Source: an uncultured Actinomyces sp.
GTDB taxonomy: Bacteria > Actinomycetota > Actinomycetes > Actinomycetales > Actinomycetaceae
Direction of reading: 5' to 3'
Assembly (NCBI GenBank): GCA_938040725.1
Contig: CALHZX010000052.1
Span: 1 to 50,384, forward strand
DNA: 50,384 bases
This document shows, in pieces, positions 1-9,000 of the stretch (position 1 is its first letter; every line of letters starts with the position of its first letter). The notes below the pieces were generated by a model. The model had not been told where the DNA came from, did not search any database, and was given only the letters and a program-made list of their open reading frames with translations. The position numbers and the translations under genes were made by a program.

Positions 1-158
1 TCGCGAACGGCATCGCCGCTCCCCTGGCGACCTCGGGCGGCGACAGCGCCGTGCCAATGGTGCTCGTCATGATCGTCGGCTCCCTCGGCGCTTGGTTCGC
101 GTTCTGGGTGATCGCCCGCGGCGGCAAACACACGCCGCGCCACCTCAGCCTCGACTGA
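1..158 (+). CDS. C-terminal end of MFS drug-efflux transporter (partial)
   Basis: Only the last 51 codons are in the window; the gene starts upstream and stops with TGA at 156-158. The visible peptide has a loop (AAPLATSGGDSAVPM) followed by one hydrophobic helix (MVLVMIVGSLGAWFAFWVIA) and a short basic tail. This arrangement resembles the last helix of Bcr/CflA-type multidrug MFS exporters, where the GALAAPL...ALPM pattern precedes TM12. The family assignment rests on this short tail only, so another 12-TM carrier is possible. Confidence 0.45.
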   Translation, partial: ANGIAAPLATSGGDSAVPMVLVMIVGSLGAWFAFWVIARGGKHTPRHLSLD

Positions 159-222
159 GGAGCTTCAGCACCCCATCCACCATGTTTCGGTACCGCCCGG
201 GCCCCGCGCACCGGCATGTTCT

Positions 223-338
223 GGATAGGTTGTGCACTTGTGGATAGGTTGTGCACTTCCGGATAGGTAACGCGCATCCGGATAGGTAACGCGCATCCGG
301 ATAGGTTAATAACCTATCCAGATCGTCATAACCTATCC
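223..338. repeat. 19-bp-period GGATAGGT array with inverted copies
   Basis: GGATAGGT occurs at 223, 242, 261, 280 and 299, exactly 19 bp apart. Inverted copies AACCTATCC start at 311 and 330, again 19 bp apart. Copies at 299 and 311 form a near-perfect 21-bp palindrome centred near 309. The array lies between the converging ends of the MFS and EamA genes, so it is not an obvious promoter operator for either. Confidence 0.85.
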
Positions 339-453
339 GGATCGGGCACCTCATCGCGATGAATTCAGCGGAAGGCGCCATCTTTCATGGCCCAGCCACG
401 ACTATCAGTTGGGATGGCGCGGCCCGACCCGCAAAACGCCCGTCACAGGGTCC

Positions 454-1314
454 TTACTCCCGCGAGGCCAGCCAGACCGCGACCGAGACCAGGACCAGGC
501 CGATCAGCTCGAAGACGCCGGGGATCTGGCGGAGCATGACGGCTCCGACCAGCGCGGACGTGGCGGGCAGGATCGCGGCGAACAGCGCGAAGGTTGACGC
601 GGCTAGGCGCCGCATCGCGAGTGCCTCGAAGGTGTAGGGAATCGCGGTGGACAGCAGGCCCACGCCGACGACGATGGCGATCAGCTTCCACGAGGCCGTG
701 GCCGCCATCGCGCCGGGACCAAGGAAAGGCGCGAAAAACAGGGTGCCCCACGCGCAGCCGAGCGCCAGGTTCGTCACCCCGTCGCGCGTGGTTGAGGCCT
801 TCTGCCCGACGACGATGTAGGCCGACCAGGCGAGGGCCGCGAGGAGGATCCAGGCCACGCCGACGCGCACGCTCGGCACGCTCAGGTCAAGGGCGAGACC
901 GCCGATGCACGCCACCCCCGCGAACGCGAGGACGGCGGCGATGCGTGGACGCCAGCCACGGCCTCGGAGGACGGCGACGGCGACCGGGCCGATGAACTCG
1001 ATGGACACGGCGGTCCCCAGGGGAATCCGCGCGATCGACTCGTAGAACGAGGAGTTCATCGTCAGGATGATGATGCCGAACAGCGCGGAAATCGCCAGGT
1101 CAGAACGCGTGAGACCGCGACGCCACGGACGCTTCCAGGCCAGGAGGACGACCGCGCCGGTCAGAACGCGCCACCAGGCAACGGAGGCGGGCTCGACGGA
1201 CGCGAAGGCGATGACCGCGAGCGCCGCGCCCACGTACTGGATGAGGCCGGAGCCGACGATGTAGAGCTGGGGCGGGATGCGGTCGGTGACGGGGCGCTGG
1301 GCGGACGCGTTCAC
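454..1314 (-). CDS. EamA/DMT-family exporter, RhtA-like
   Basis: Predicted inner-membrane carrier of the drug/metabolite transporter superfamily, 286 aa, with about ten hydrophobic helices in two EamA halves. The segment IPLGTAVSIEFIGPVAVAVL is typical of RhtA-type threonine/homoserine exporters, so amino acid efflux is the best guess; the substrate cannot be read from sequence. The start chosen is GTG at 1312-1314, which overlaps the msrB stop as GTGA (4 bp), implying translational coupling. A longer reading upstream would run out of frame through msrB and looks non-coding. Helix-breaking ends and the length match the family. Confidence 0.85.
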   Translation of the reverse strand: MNASAQRPVTDRIPPQLYIVGSGLIQYVGAALAVIAFASVEPASVAWWRVLTGAVVLLAWKRPWRRGLTRSDLAISALFGIIILTMNSSFYESIARIPLGTAVSIEFIGPVAVAVLRGRGWRPRIAAVLAFAGVACIGGLALDLSVPSVRVGVAWILLAALAWSAYIVVGQKASTTRDGVTNLALGCAWGTLFFAPFLGPGAMAATASWKLIAIVVGVGLLSTAIPYTFEALAMRRLAASTFALFAAILPATSALVGAVMLRQIPGVFELIGLVLVSVAVWLASRE

Positions 1315-1715
1315 TGAGCGGGCGCGAAGGTGAGAGCCGCCGAGTTCATGCAGTAGCGCATGCCGGTGGGCTGGTCGGGCGCGTCGGGGAAGACGTGGCC
1401 GAGGTGGGAGCCGCACGTCGCGCAGCGCACTTCGGTGCGGATCATGCCGTGGCTGGTGTCGACGCTCTCGACGGTCGCACCGTCGTGGGCCTGGAAGAAC
1501 GAGGGCCACCCGCAGGAGGAGTCAAATCTCGCGTCGGAGTCGAAGAGAGCGGATCCGCAGGCCGCGCACGAGTAGGTGCCGACGCGGGCCTCGTCGAGGA
1601 GTTCGCCGGTGAAGGGGCGCTCGGTGCCGGCCTCGCGCAGCACGTGGTAGCGCATGGGGCTCAGGAGCTTCTTCCACTCGGCGTCGGTGCGGGCGGCAGG
1701 ATCGGTTGCGTTCAT
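1311..1715 (-). CDS. msrB: Peptide-methionine (R)-S-oxide reductase
   Basis: 134 aa, cytoplasmic. Reduces the R epimer of methionine sulfoxide in proteins using thioredoxin. Two CxxC pairs that bind structural zinc are present (C50/C53 and C98/C101), and the catalytic cysteine lies in RYCMNSA (C122). The conserved GWPSF motif is also present. Length is normal for a single-domain MsrB. It is the first gene of a two-gene operon with the EamA exporter, joined by a 4-bp GTGA overlap. A thioredoxin gene lies elsewhere in the window (43500-43865). Confidence 0.97.
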   Translation of the reverse strand: MNATDPAARTDAEWKKLLSPMRYHVLREAGTERPFTGELLDEARVGTYSCAACGSALFDSDARFDSSCGWPSFFQAHDGATVESVDTSHGMIRTEVRCATCGSHLGHVFPDAPDQPTGMRYCMNSAALTFAPAQ

Positions 1716-1984
1716 GCTTCTATTGTCCCGCGCCGCCCGCTCCCTCGCACGCGTGCGGCCAGTTTCCTTGCGTGCCTCGATCGACGAGGTGGGGGCTCAG
1801 TTCGCGGTCACCGCTGCGGACGCGCGTTTGCCGAAGATCCGCCGCGGGCGGTGGGGTCGGGAGCGGTCATGCCTCTCTTGTCGCGGACCGCCCGCGCCCG
1901 TGCACACATGTGCGTGAGCGCGGGTGCCCCGCTTTCCTCGCGCCGACCTCAGTCACGAGGCCGTGGCCCGTTCACCTGTCCCCA

Positions 1985-4900
1985 TCACTCATCGGTGCCG
2001 GGCCCTGCGCCTGAGGATTTCTTCGCTGCCGCCTTTTTGGGAGCTGCCTTTTTTGCGGCGCCCTTCTTGGCGGCGGCCTTCTTCGCAGGAGCCTTTTTGG
2101 CGGGAGCCTTCGCGGCCTTGGCGGGGGTCGCGTCGGCTGCCTTGTCAGCCGCCTTGTCGGCTCCAGCGCCCTCGTCCTTCACGGCCTTTGTGGCTGGGGC
2201 GACGGCCGCCACCGGCATCACGAGGGTCTCGTCCACGGGCTCATCGATCGCGGGCAGAACCTGCGTGGCATCGGAGTCGAGCGCACCGGCCTGAGCAGCC
2301 TCCACGGGATCCATGACGGTGGTTCCCTCGACGTCGGCAGACTCAGGGGTGTCGGAAGTCTCAGCCTCATCCGCCTCGGTGTCATCCGTCGACGCGTCGA
2401 CGTCATCAGCCGCCTCGTCGGCGAGCGACGCGGCCATCTCACCGGGGGTCGGCTCCGGCGGCGGCACGAGCGCGGGCGGGACCGCCTGGACCGTGTCGGT
2501 CATGACCGGTCGGCCAGTGCGCACGGGCGGGGGCACCTGCACGGGATGTTTCACGGATGTTTCACGCGCGGGGATCGGCGTGGTTTCCTGCTCGTCCGGG
2601 GAAACCTCACCATCCGACGAGGCCGGGACCTCCTGCTCGCTGCCCCTTTCCTCGGGCGATTCGGGGGCGGGTGCGTCCTCGCGCTCGGGTGCGTCGGCGG
2701 GGGCGGCGGCTTCCTGGGCCGCGGCGATGAGGGCATCTGCGGCGCGTGAGTCGCCGGAGTCGGCGGATGCGCCAGCGTCTGATGCAGTAGCATCAGCAGC
2801 GGATTCGGCCGCGGCCGCGCCATCGGTCGCGGCGCTCTCCGCGGAGACATCATCAGACGCAGGCACCTCGGGTGTAGCCTGGGATCCGGCAGCAGGCTCG
2901 CCGACATCGGTTCCGGCCTCGGGCGCGCCTGCCGCGGCGTCCGCGGGCGCGGGGACACCGGCCTTCTCGGCGGCGGCATTGGCCTCGGTGATTTCTTCGG
3001 GCGTGACACTGTTCGCGGCGGACGCGGCAGACGCGACAGCCCCCTGAGCCTCGCTAGAAGCGGCGGCGTCACTGGCAGCATCCGCGGTGTCCTGACCCGG
3101 CTGGGCCTCTTCATTCTCGGGAACGACCGGCTCAACGCCGACGGCGGCCAAGGCGAGGGTCGCCTCGGGATCCAGGGTGTCCGAGCCGCGGTTCTTGTGG
3201 CCTTCGCGGCGCTCCTGGGCGCGACGAGCCTCGGCCTTGCGCTCGGCGTAGGCCTCTTCGCCGGGGCCCTCGAGGGCGGCGGCGCGCTCATCGGCGTCGG
3301 CGGATCCGGAGAAGAAGCGCTCTCCTCGCCCGATGGAGGTCGCGGTGAGGGTCTGTGTGAGCTGCGGGTTCGCGTTGCCGGCGGCCTCGATGATCTTGCG
3401 CAGCGCGGCCTTGGAGATCACCTGGGTCTCGTCTCGGGAGGCGCTGGGGCCGCCCTCGGCGAGTTCGCGCTGGCGGTCCGCCATCGCGCGGCGGCGGGCA
3501 CGCTTGGCCTTACGGCGGGCGGCGACCATGCGGGCGGCGTGGGCGGGATCCTTGGGCGAAACACCCGCAGGCATGGCGCCAGGAGCGGACGCGGCGCCTC
3601 CCGTCGCACTACCGGCGGGCGTGCGCTCCCCTGCGACGGGGTGGGCGGGCGACACTCCCGTGGCGGCCACGGCCTCGTTCGTGCCGGAGATCCCGGCGAG
3701 CTCGGCAGCCAGGCGCGCGATGCGTTCGCGGCTCATGTCTTTTTCGACGGTCACGGTCTCACGGGGCTCGATGCGCTGAGCGGGGCGCGCCCACGGCTCT
3801 TCGGTGACGATCCAGGAGATGAGCTGCTCACGCAGGTAGGCACGCAGGTCGGACAGATGTCCAGAGTTCTTCGCGGAGACCAGGACGCGCACGGTCACCG
3901 TGTACTCGTCGGAGTCGGTGATCTGCACGCCCCACGTGCGCCCGTCCCACAGGTCCGTGGAAGTCAGGAGCTGCTCGACCTTCGTGCGGATGAGGGTCAT
4001 GGGCGCGGACCAGTCGAGCTTGAGTTCAACGGTGCCGAGCTGGGCGGCGGCGCGACGCGTCCAGTTCTCGAAGGGCGTCTGCGTGAAGTAGCGGCACGGA
4101 ATGATGAGGCGGCGCTCATCCCAGATGCGCACGACCACGTAGGAAAGCGTGATCTCCTCGACGGAACCCTTCTCCTGCTTGTCACCGGCGACGACGACGT
4201 CACCCACGCGGATCGCGTCGGTGAAGGCCAGCTGCAGGCCAGCGAAGACGTTACCGAGGGTCTGCTGGGCGGCGAGACCGGCGATGACCGAGAGGACGCC
4301 AGCAGAGGCCAGCACGGTCGTCATAGCCTGGCGGGCGACCTCGAACGTGCCGATGATGGCGACCACGCCGACGACGATGATGATCGCTTGGGTCAGGCGA
4401 CGCAGCACTTGCGCCTGCGTCTCGAAGCGGCGCGAACGCCCCTGGTCAGATTCCTGGCGAGCCCTGGCGGCGTCCTCGAACACCCAGGCGGCGGCGTAGG
4501 CCATCCAGGTCAGGCACGCGAGGGCAACGATGAGGAGCACGTGCATGAGGAACGTCGTGATCGACGTGCCGTTCCAGTCGGATAGATTCGGGTTGACCAG
4601 CGCGATGCCGAGCCCCGCCCACGCTCCCCACGCCGCGAAGGTGAAGTGGCCCGGGCGGCGCACGCGCGCCAGGATCGACGAGGCCGTGGCAGCCTTCGCG
4701 AAAGCCTTACGCAAGAGCACGGACATGACGACCGAGATGACGACACCCACAAAGGCGCCGACGATTGGGCCGAGAATCAGGAGGGTGAAGTCAATGGTCG
4801 TGACGACGGCGGCCTCCGCCCCGGATTGAGGGTCTGCAATCGCCCGCGTGAGGGCGTCCGAGGCCTGGGCGAGGGCACCGAGTGCTGGTGTCATAGTCAT
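1985..4900 (-). CDS. MscS-family mechanosensitive channel with very long disordered tail
   Basis: 971 aa. The N-terminal ~380 residues contain four hydrophobic segments and an MscS core: the pore helix region with AGLAAQQTLGNVFAGLQLAF, followed by IRVGDVV and the beta domain (VEEITLSYVVVRIWDERRLIIPCRYF). Such channels open on membrane tension and release solutes under hypo-osmotic shock. The remaining ~590 residues are low-complexity: first Ala/Glu/Asp/Ser/Pro-rich and acidic, then, from about residue 905, a Lys/Ala-rich tail with repeated PAKK and AAKK motifs like histone H1. The ATG at 4898-4900 starts the protein; a second Met is at residue 3. A word related to the dispersed GACGAGGCCGGGGC repeat lies at 2616-2627 inside the tail. 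Confidence 0.85.
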   Translation of the reverse strand: MTMTPALGALAQASDALTRAIADPQSGAEAAVVTTIDFTLLILGPIVGAFVGVVISVVMSVLLRKAFAKAATASSILARVRRPGHFTFAAWGAWAGLGIALVNPNLSDWNGTSITTFLMHVLLIVALACLTWMAYAAAWVFEDAARARQESDQGRSRRFETQAQVLRRLTQAIIIVVGVVAIIGTFEVARQAMTTVLASAGVLSVIAGLAAQQTLGNVFAGLQLAFTDAIRVGDVVVAGDKQEKGSVEEITLSYVVVRIWDERRLIIPCRYFTQTPFENWTRRAAAQLGTVELKLDWSAPMTLIRTKVEQLLTSTDLWDGRTWGVQITDSDEYTVTVRVLVSAKNSGHLSDLRAYLREQLISWIVTEEPWARPAQRIEPRETVTVEKDMSRERIARLAAELAGISGTNEAVAATGVSPAHPVAGERTPAGSATGGAASAPGAMPAGVSPKDPAHAARMVAARRKAKRARRRAMADRQRELAEGGPSASRDETQVISKAALRKIIEAAGNANPQLTQTLTATSIGRGERFFSGSADADERAAALEGPGEEAYAERKAEARRAQERREGHKNRGSDTLDPEATLALAAVGVEPVVPENEEAQPGQDTADAASDAAASSEAQGAVASAASAANSVTPEEITEANAAAEKAGVPAPADAAAGAPEAGTDVGEPAAGSQATPEVPASDDVSAESAATDGAAAAESAADATASDAGASADSGDSRAADALIAAAQEAAAPADAPEREDAPAPESPEERGSEQEVPASSDGEVSPDEQETTPIPARETSVKHPVQVPPPVRTGRPVMTDTVQAVPPALVPPPEPTPGEMAASLADEAADDVDASTDDTEADEAETSDTPESADVEGTTVMDPVEAAQAGALDSDATQVLPAIDEPVDETLVMPVAAVAPATKAVKDEGAGADKAADKAADATPAKAAKAPAKKAPAKKAAAKKGAAKKAAPKKAAAKKSSGAGPGTDE

Positions 4901-4995
4901 GCATCAAGGGTAGGTCGCCTAGCTGATGAAATCCTGTGAATTCCGCACAATTGCAACGTTTTCCAGTAATGTGTCAGCTGTCACTCCGTTTTGTT

Positions 4996-5025
4996 TTGAC
5001 GTGCCGAGCGCGTTCTGCCTAAGAT
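4996..5025 (+). promoter_or_regulatory. Promoter of the tRNA operon
   Basis: TTGACG (4996-5001) and TAAGAT (5020-5025) are separated by 18 bp, a good sigma-70-type promoter about 40 bp before tRNA-Glu. Transcription would begin near 5032. Confidence 0.8.
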
Positions 5026-5063
5026 ATCTCCCGTCTTCGGACGCCAGTTCGACGGCCAAGCAG

Positions 5064-5136
<73 letters not shown>

Positions 5137-5188
5137 CCACCGGTCGCTATCGTGACTGGAATAATTCAATAGGTCTTACCTGTTGTAA

Positions 5189-5262
5189 GGCCCCGTAGCG
5201 CAGTTGGTTAGCGCGCCGCCCTGTCACGGCGGAGGTCGCGGGTTCAAGTCCCGTCGGGGTCG
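5189..5262 (+). tRNA. tRNA-Asp (GTC)
   Basis: Acceptor GGCCCCG pairs with CGGGGTC; anticodon stem CCGCC/GGCGG holds the loop CTGTCAC with anticodon GTC at 5223-5225. T-arm GGGTTCAAGTCCC is intact. The terminal CCA is not encoded: CCG follows the discriminator base. Confidence 0.97.
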
Positions 5263-5289
5263 CCGACCAGACCTTTTGGTTCAGGTCTT

Positions 5290-5362
5290 GGCTCTGTAGC
5301 TCAGTTGGTAGAGCGTTCGACTGAAAATCGAAAGGTCACCGGATCGACGCCGGTCGGAGCCA
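5290..5362 (+). tRNA. tRNA-Phe (GAA)
   Basis: Acceptor GGCTCTG pairs with CGGAGCC; anticodon stem TTCGA/TCGAA holds loop CTGAAAA with anticodon GAA at 5323-5325. CCA is encoded at 5363-5365. Last tRNA of the operon, followed directly by a terminator. Confidence 0.97.
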
Positions 5363-5371
5363 CCAGCAAGT

Positions 5372-5403
5372 CCCCGAAGCGTAAGCTTCGGGGCTTTCGT
5401 TTT
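5372..5403 (+). terminator. Rho-independent terminator of tRNA operon
   Basis: A perfect 9-bp stem CCCCGAAGC/GCTTCGGGG with loop GTAA is followed by CTTTCGTTTT. Confidence 0.92.
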
Positions 5404-5546
5404 GCCTGCGGCGGATTTTCCTTTAAGAACGTCCATCCGGCAGCTCCACACACGTGCCCCCGCGCCCCGCACGCGGCCCCTCTCATGCGCGCGCTACTCC
5501 ACCGGAGCGTCAGCCCACCTACACACGCCATGACCGGCACCGTTTA

Positions 5547-5621
5547 GCCCAAAACGCAGACCACCTCGCCCTGAACGTCCCGTTTTCAGCATTTTTCGCG
5601 GAGGTGGTCTGCAGTTTGGGC
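5547..5621. repeat. Long imperfect hairpin 1
   Basis: The arm starting GCCCAAAACGCAGACCACCT (5547-5567) pairs with 5601-5621 at 19 of 21 positions, around a 33-nt loop. No T-run follows, so it is not a standard terminator. It lies in the gene-free stretch between the tRNA terminator and the CRISPR array. Confidence 0.75.
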
Positions 5622-5660
5622 ACAACATCAGCGCCAAATGCAGCTTCAGCACCAGCAATC

Positions 5661-5736
5661 GGGGGAATTGCACTACACGGGGGTCCGACACGCCGGCGAC
5701 ACGCGAGCAGAGGGCTTCATGTAGTGCAAAACCCCC
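5661..5736. repeat. Long imperfect hairpin 2
   Basis: The arm GGGGGAATTGCACTACA (5661-5677) pairs with 5720-5736 at 15 of 17 positions, around a ~42-nt loop. It is almost the same length as the hairpin at 5547-5621 and, like it, has one two-base mismatch near the outer end. Its 13-nt segment TGCACTACACGGG (5669-5681) recurs at 25577-25589 upstream of the cas operon. Confidence 0.7.
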
Positions 5737-5896
5737 AACGCTCGCCCCACCAGCCACGCCGACTCCTGCGCCGTCGACTCCCACGCCGAAGCATCTAGCT
5801 CGCACGGGCGCCGACATGGCTGGCGGCCTCGCGAACGTCGGCATGCTGAGCCTGCTGGGTGCGCTGGCGGTGGTGGCTCGCCGACGCGGAGCCTGA
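5725..5896 (+). pseudogene. Remnant of an LPXTG-type cell-wall-anchored surface protein
   Basis: Read in the frame ending with TGA at 5894-5896, the peptide has a Pro/Thr-rich stalk (PPTLAPPATPTPAPSTPTPK), then LARTG (5795-5809), a hydrophobic helix (GMLSLLGALAVVA) and the tail RRRGA. This is the order of a sortase sorting signal, with LARTG in place of LPXTG. No start codon or upstream domain is in this frame; the coding trace fades at the 3' arm of the hairpin at 5661-5736. It is therefore the surviving end of a gene whose body has been lost. Variant sorting motifs such as LAXTG are common in Actinomyces relatives. Confidence 0.7.
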
Positions 5897-5958
5897 CCGT
5901 CCCAGCCTCCGCGTGAAGGTACACATTAGACGCACTGAGCACCGGCCTCGTATCGACG

Positions 5959-5986
5959 AGGTCGGGGCTGAGTCACGCGGGAAAAC
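5959..5986 (-). CRISPR. Decayed trailer-end CRISPR repeat
   Basis: TCACGCGGGAAAAC (5973-5986) matches the 3' part of the array repeat (plus-strand sense) with one G missing, preceded by GGCTGAG in place of GGCTCATCCCCGC. The gap to the first clear repeat at 6022 is 35 nt, close to the 33-nt spacer length. Confidence 0.65.
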
Positions 5987-6021
5987 GAGCCATTGCCCAA
6001 GCCCGCTGACAGCCACTGAGG

Positions 6022-9000
6022 GCCTCATCCCCGCTCACGCGGGGAAAACCCGTACCATACGACTAGCGCCCATTTGAGGGTGGGCTCATCCCCGCTCACG
6101 CGGGGAAAACGCACTTGAAGCCATCGTCGCCCCCGCCAGCATGGGCTCATCCCCGCTCACGCGGGGAAAACATCAAGTTGACAGCCCACGCACGGCCTAG
6201 TAACGGCTCATCCCCGCTCACGCGGGGAAAACGACCCCCGCCCGTGTCGATGCTATACGCGCGCGGGCTCATCCCCGCTCACGCGGGGAAAACGTTGAAT
6301 CGCTCGAAGGCTTCTTGGACGGTTTGGGCTCATCCCCGCTCACGCGGGGAAAACCCCGACGGCGCGCCCTCGTGGGGACTTGGGGTGGGCTCATCCCCGC
6401 TCACGCGGGGAAAACTTCTCCAGGCCGAAGGTCACACCACGGTTGCCGGGCTCATCCCCGCTCACGCGGGGAAAACTTTGACCGTCGCCGTGCGAGCTGG
6501 TCCTGGAAGGGCTCATCCCCGCTCACGCGGGGAAAACCAATCCCCAATAGATGCAACCTGTAATCTCCGAGGCTCATCCCCGCTCACGCGGGGAAAACCG
6601 ACAGCTTCACGCTCGACGGGGGTTGGTTGTAGGCTCATCCCCGCTCACGCGGGGAAAACACGACGCGCTCGCGCGCCGAGTCGCAAGCCTCGGGCTCATC
6701 CCCGTTCACGCGGGGAAAACGTGTCTTTCGTGCCACCGGAGACCGCGTTGAGGGGCTCATCCCCGCTCACGCGGGGAAAACACGACGCGCTCGCGCGCCG
6801 AGTCGCAAGCCTCGGGCTCATCCCCGTTCACGCGGGGAAAACGTGTCTTTCGTGCCACCGGAGACCGCGTTGAGGGGCTCATCCCCGCTCACGCGGGGAA
6901 AACGCAGGAGCGCGTCGAGGTTGAAGCGCACGACGGGGCTCATCCCCGTTCACGCGGGGAAAACGCGCGGCAAGACAAAGGCCGTGGTCCGCACCGGGGC
7001 TCATCCCCGCTCACGCGGGGAAAACTAGGTCGGTCCCGGCCCAAACCGGGCGGCGTGGGGCTCATCCCCGCTCACGCGGGGAAAACAGAAAATCAAAGGA
7101 AACGTGAGAAAAAAACGTGGGCTCATCCCCGCTCACGCGGGGAAAACCCTCCGGAAGTGGAGGAGGTTCGGGCTGCGGCGGGCTCATCCCAGCTCACGCG
7201 GGGAAAACCCCAGGTGATCGAGCGCTGCGCCGACCTCGCCGGGCTCATCCCCGCTCACGCGGGGAAAACTACAACGACGCGCCGCACGCGCTCGCTGTCG
7301 AGGGCTCATCCCCGCTCACGCGGGGAAAACCAGGTTATCTGGGGAACGACCAACGACGCGGTGGGCTCATCCCCGCTCACGCGGGGAAAACGGACGCACG
7401 ATCACCGGCTTTCGCCGTCGGTACGGCTCATCCCCGCTCACGCGGGGAAAACTTCGCTGCGTTGATGCGCATCACCGCATTGCCGGGCTCATCCCCGCTC
7501 ACGCGGGGAAAACACGCAGGCGTTCGCGGTGATGAAATCAGGTCTGGGCTCATCCCCGCTCACGCGGGGAAAACGCACAAACAGGACGCGAAGTGAACGC
7601 CCCCGCAGGCTCATCCCCGCTCACGCGGGGAAAACCAGTCGCGGGACCGGCGGTAGACTCCGCCGCCGGGCTCATCCCCGCTCACGCGGGGAAAACGCGT
7701 TTTTTGAGGACCTTGATGAACTCGTCGAGGGCTCATCCCCGCTCACGCGGGGAAAACTCGATGCTGAAGGACCGGCTGCGCTACGAGGACGGCTCATCCC
7801 CGCTCACGCGGGGAAAACGAGGATTGCCTGATTACGGTTGATAGCATCCTCGGCTCATCCCCGCTCACGCGGGGAAAACCGCGACGGCGTCCTCAAGTCG
7901 ATAAGTATCGGGGGCTCATCCCCGCTCACGCGGGGAAAACTCCCCGTCGGCCCACGTCTTCTAGCTGAGCCACGGCTCATCCCCGCTCACGCGGGGAAAA
8001 CGCGGCGCACGCGCTCGCGGAAATCTACGCCCGCGGCTCATCCCCGCTCACGCGGGGAAAACGCGGTCATGGCTCGCACGGTCAGGTCGAGCATGGGCTG
8101 ATCCCCGCTCACGCGGGGAAAACTGGTTGGAGCGCTACCTCCCGCGCGCCCGCCAGGGCTCATCCCCGCTCACGCGGGGAAAACGAGACAGTCCTCGCTG
8201 CGGATGAGGATCTGGAGGGCTCATCCCCGCTCACGCGGGGAAAACTGCTGCGGTTTGTGGGGGGCGGTGTTGACTTGGGCTCATCCCCGCTCACGCGGGG
8301 AAAACTGAGGTTCGGGGGGCTTGTTCCCTCCCGATGACGGCTCATCCCCGCTCACGCGGGGAGAACTTCGGCGTCGCAATGGACGTGAACTCAATCGGGG
8401 GCTCATCCCCGCTCACGCGGGGAAAACTCATGACCCAGAACGTGGTGACCACGCGGGACCGGCTCATCCCCGCTCACGCGGGGAAAACCCACGAGGTAGG
8501 AGCGTAGGAGTCGACGGTGAGGGCTCATCCCCGCTCACGCGGGGAAAACACCGTCGGTGGGTCTCCCATCAAAGCACGTTGGGGCTCATCCCCGCTCACG
8601 CGGGGAAAACTCGTACCTGTACTTGACGAGGACGCCGTTGCCGGGCTCATCCCCGCTCACGCGGGGAAAACTCAGTAATGCTGTGAGTGCTATTTCGGGG
8701 CTTGGGCTCATCCCCGCTCACGCGGGGAAAACTGCATGTCAGACCTCGGGATTCCACGTGAGGCGGGCTCGTCCCCGCTCACGCGGGGAAAACTGAGAAC
8801 AAGCTCATGATGCGTGACGGGAGCTGGGCTCATCCCCGCTCACGCGGGGAAAACGCGCGCAAACACCGTGACAGAAACGCCACCCTGGGCTCATCCCCGC
8901 TCACGCGGGGAAAACGGCTGTCCTGCCGCAAAAATCGTCGTGCCGCAGGGCTCATCCCCGCTCACGCGGGGAAAACTCGGTCTGGAATACGGCGACGGCG

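Noticed and set aside
3197..4585. 462-codon open frame on the plus strand inside the MscS gene
   Set aside because: Antisense shadow in high-GC DNA; composition is typical of a complementary frame and no domain is recognisable.
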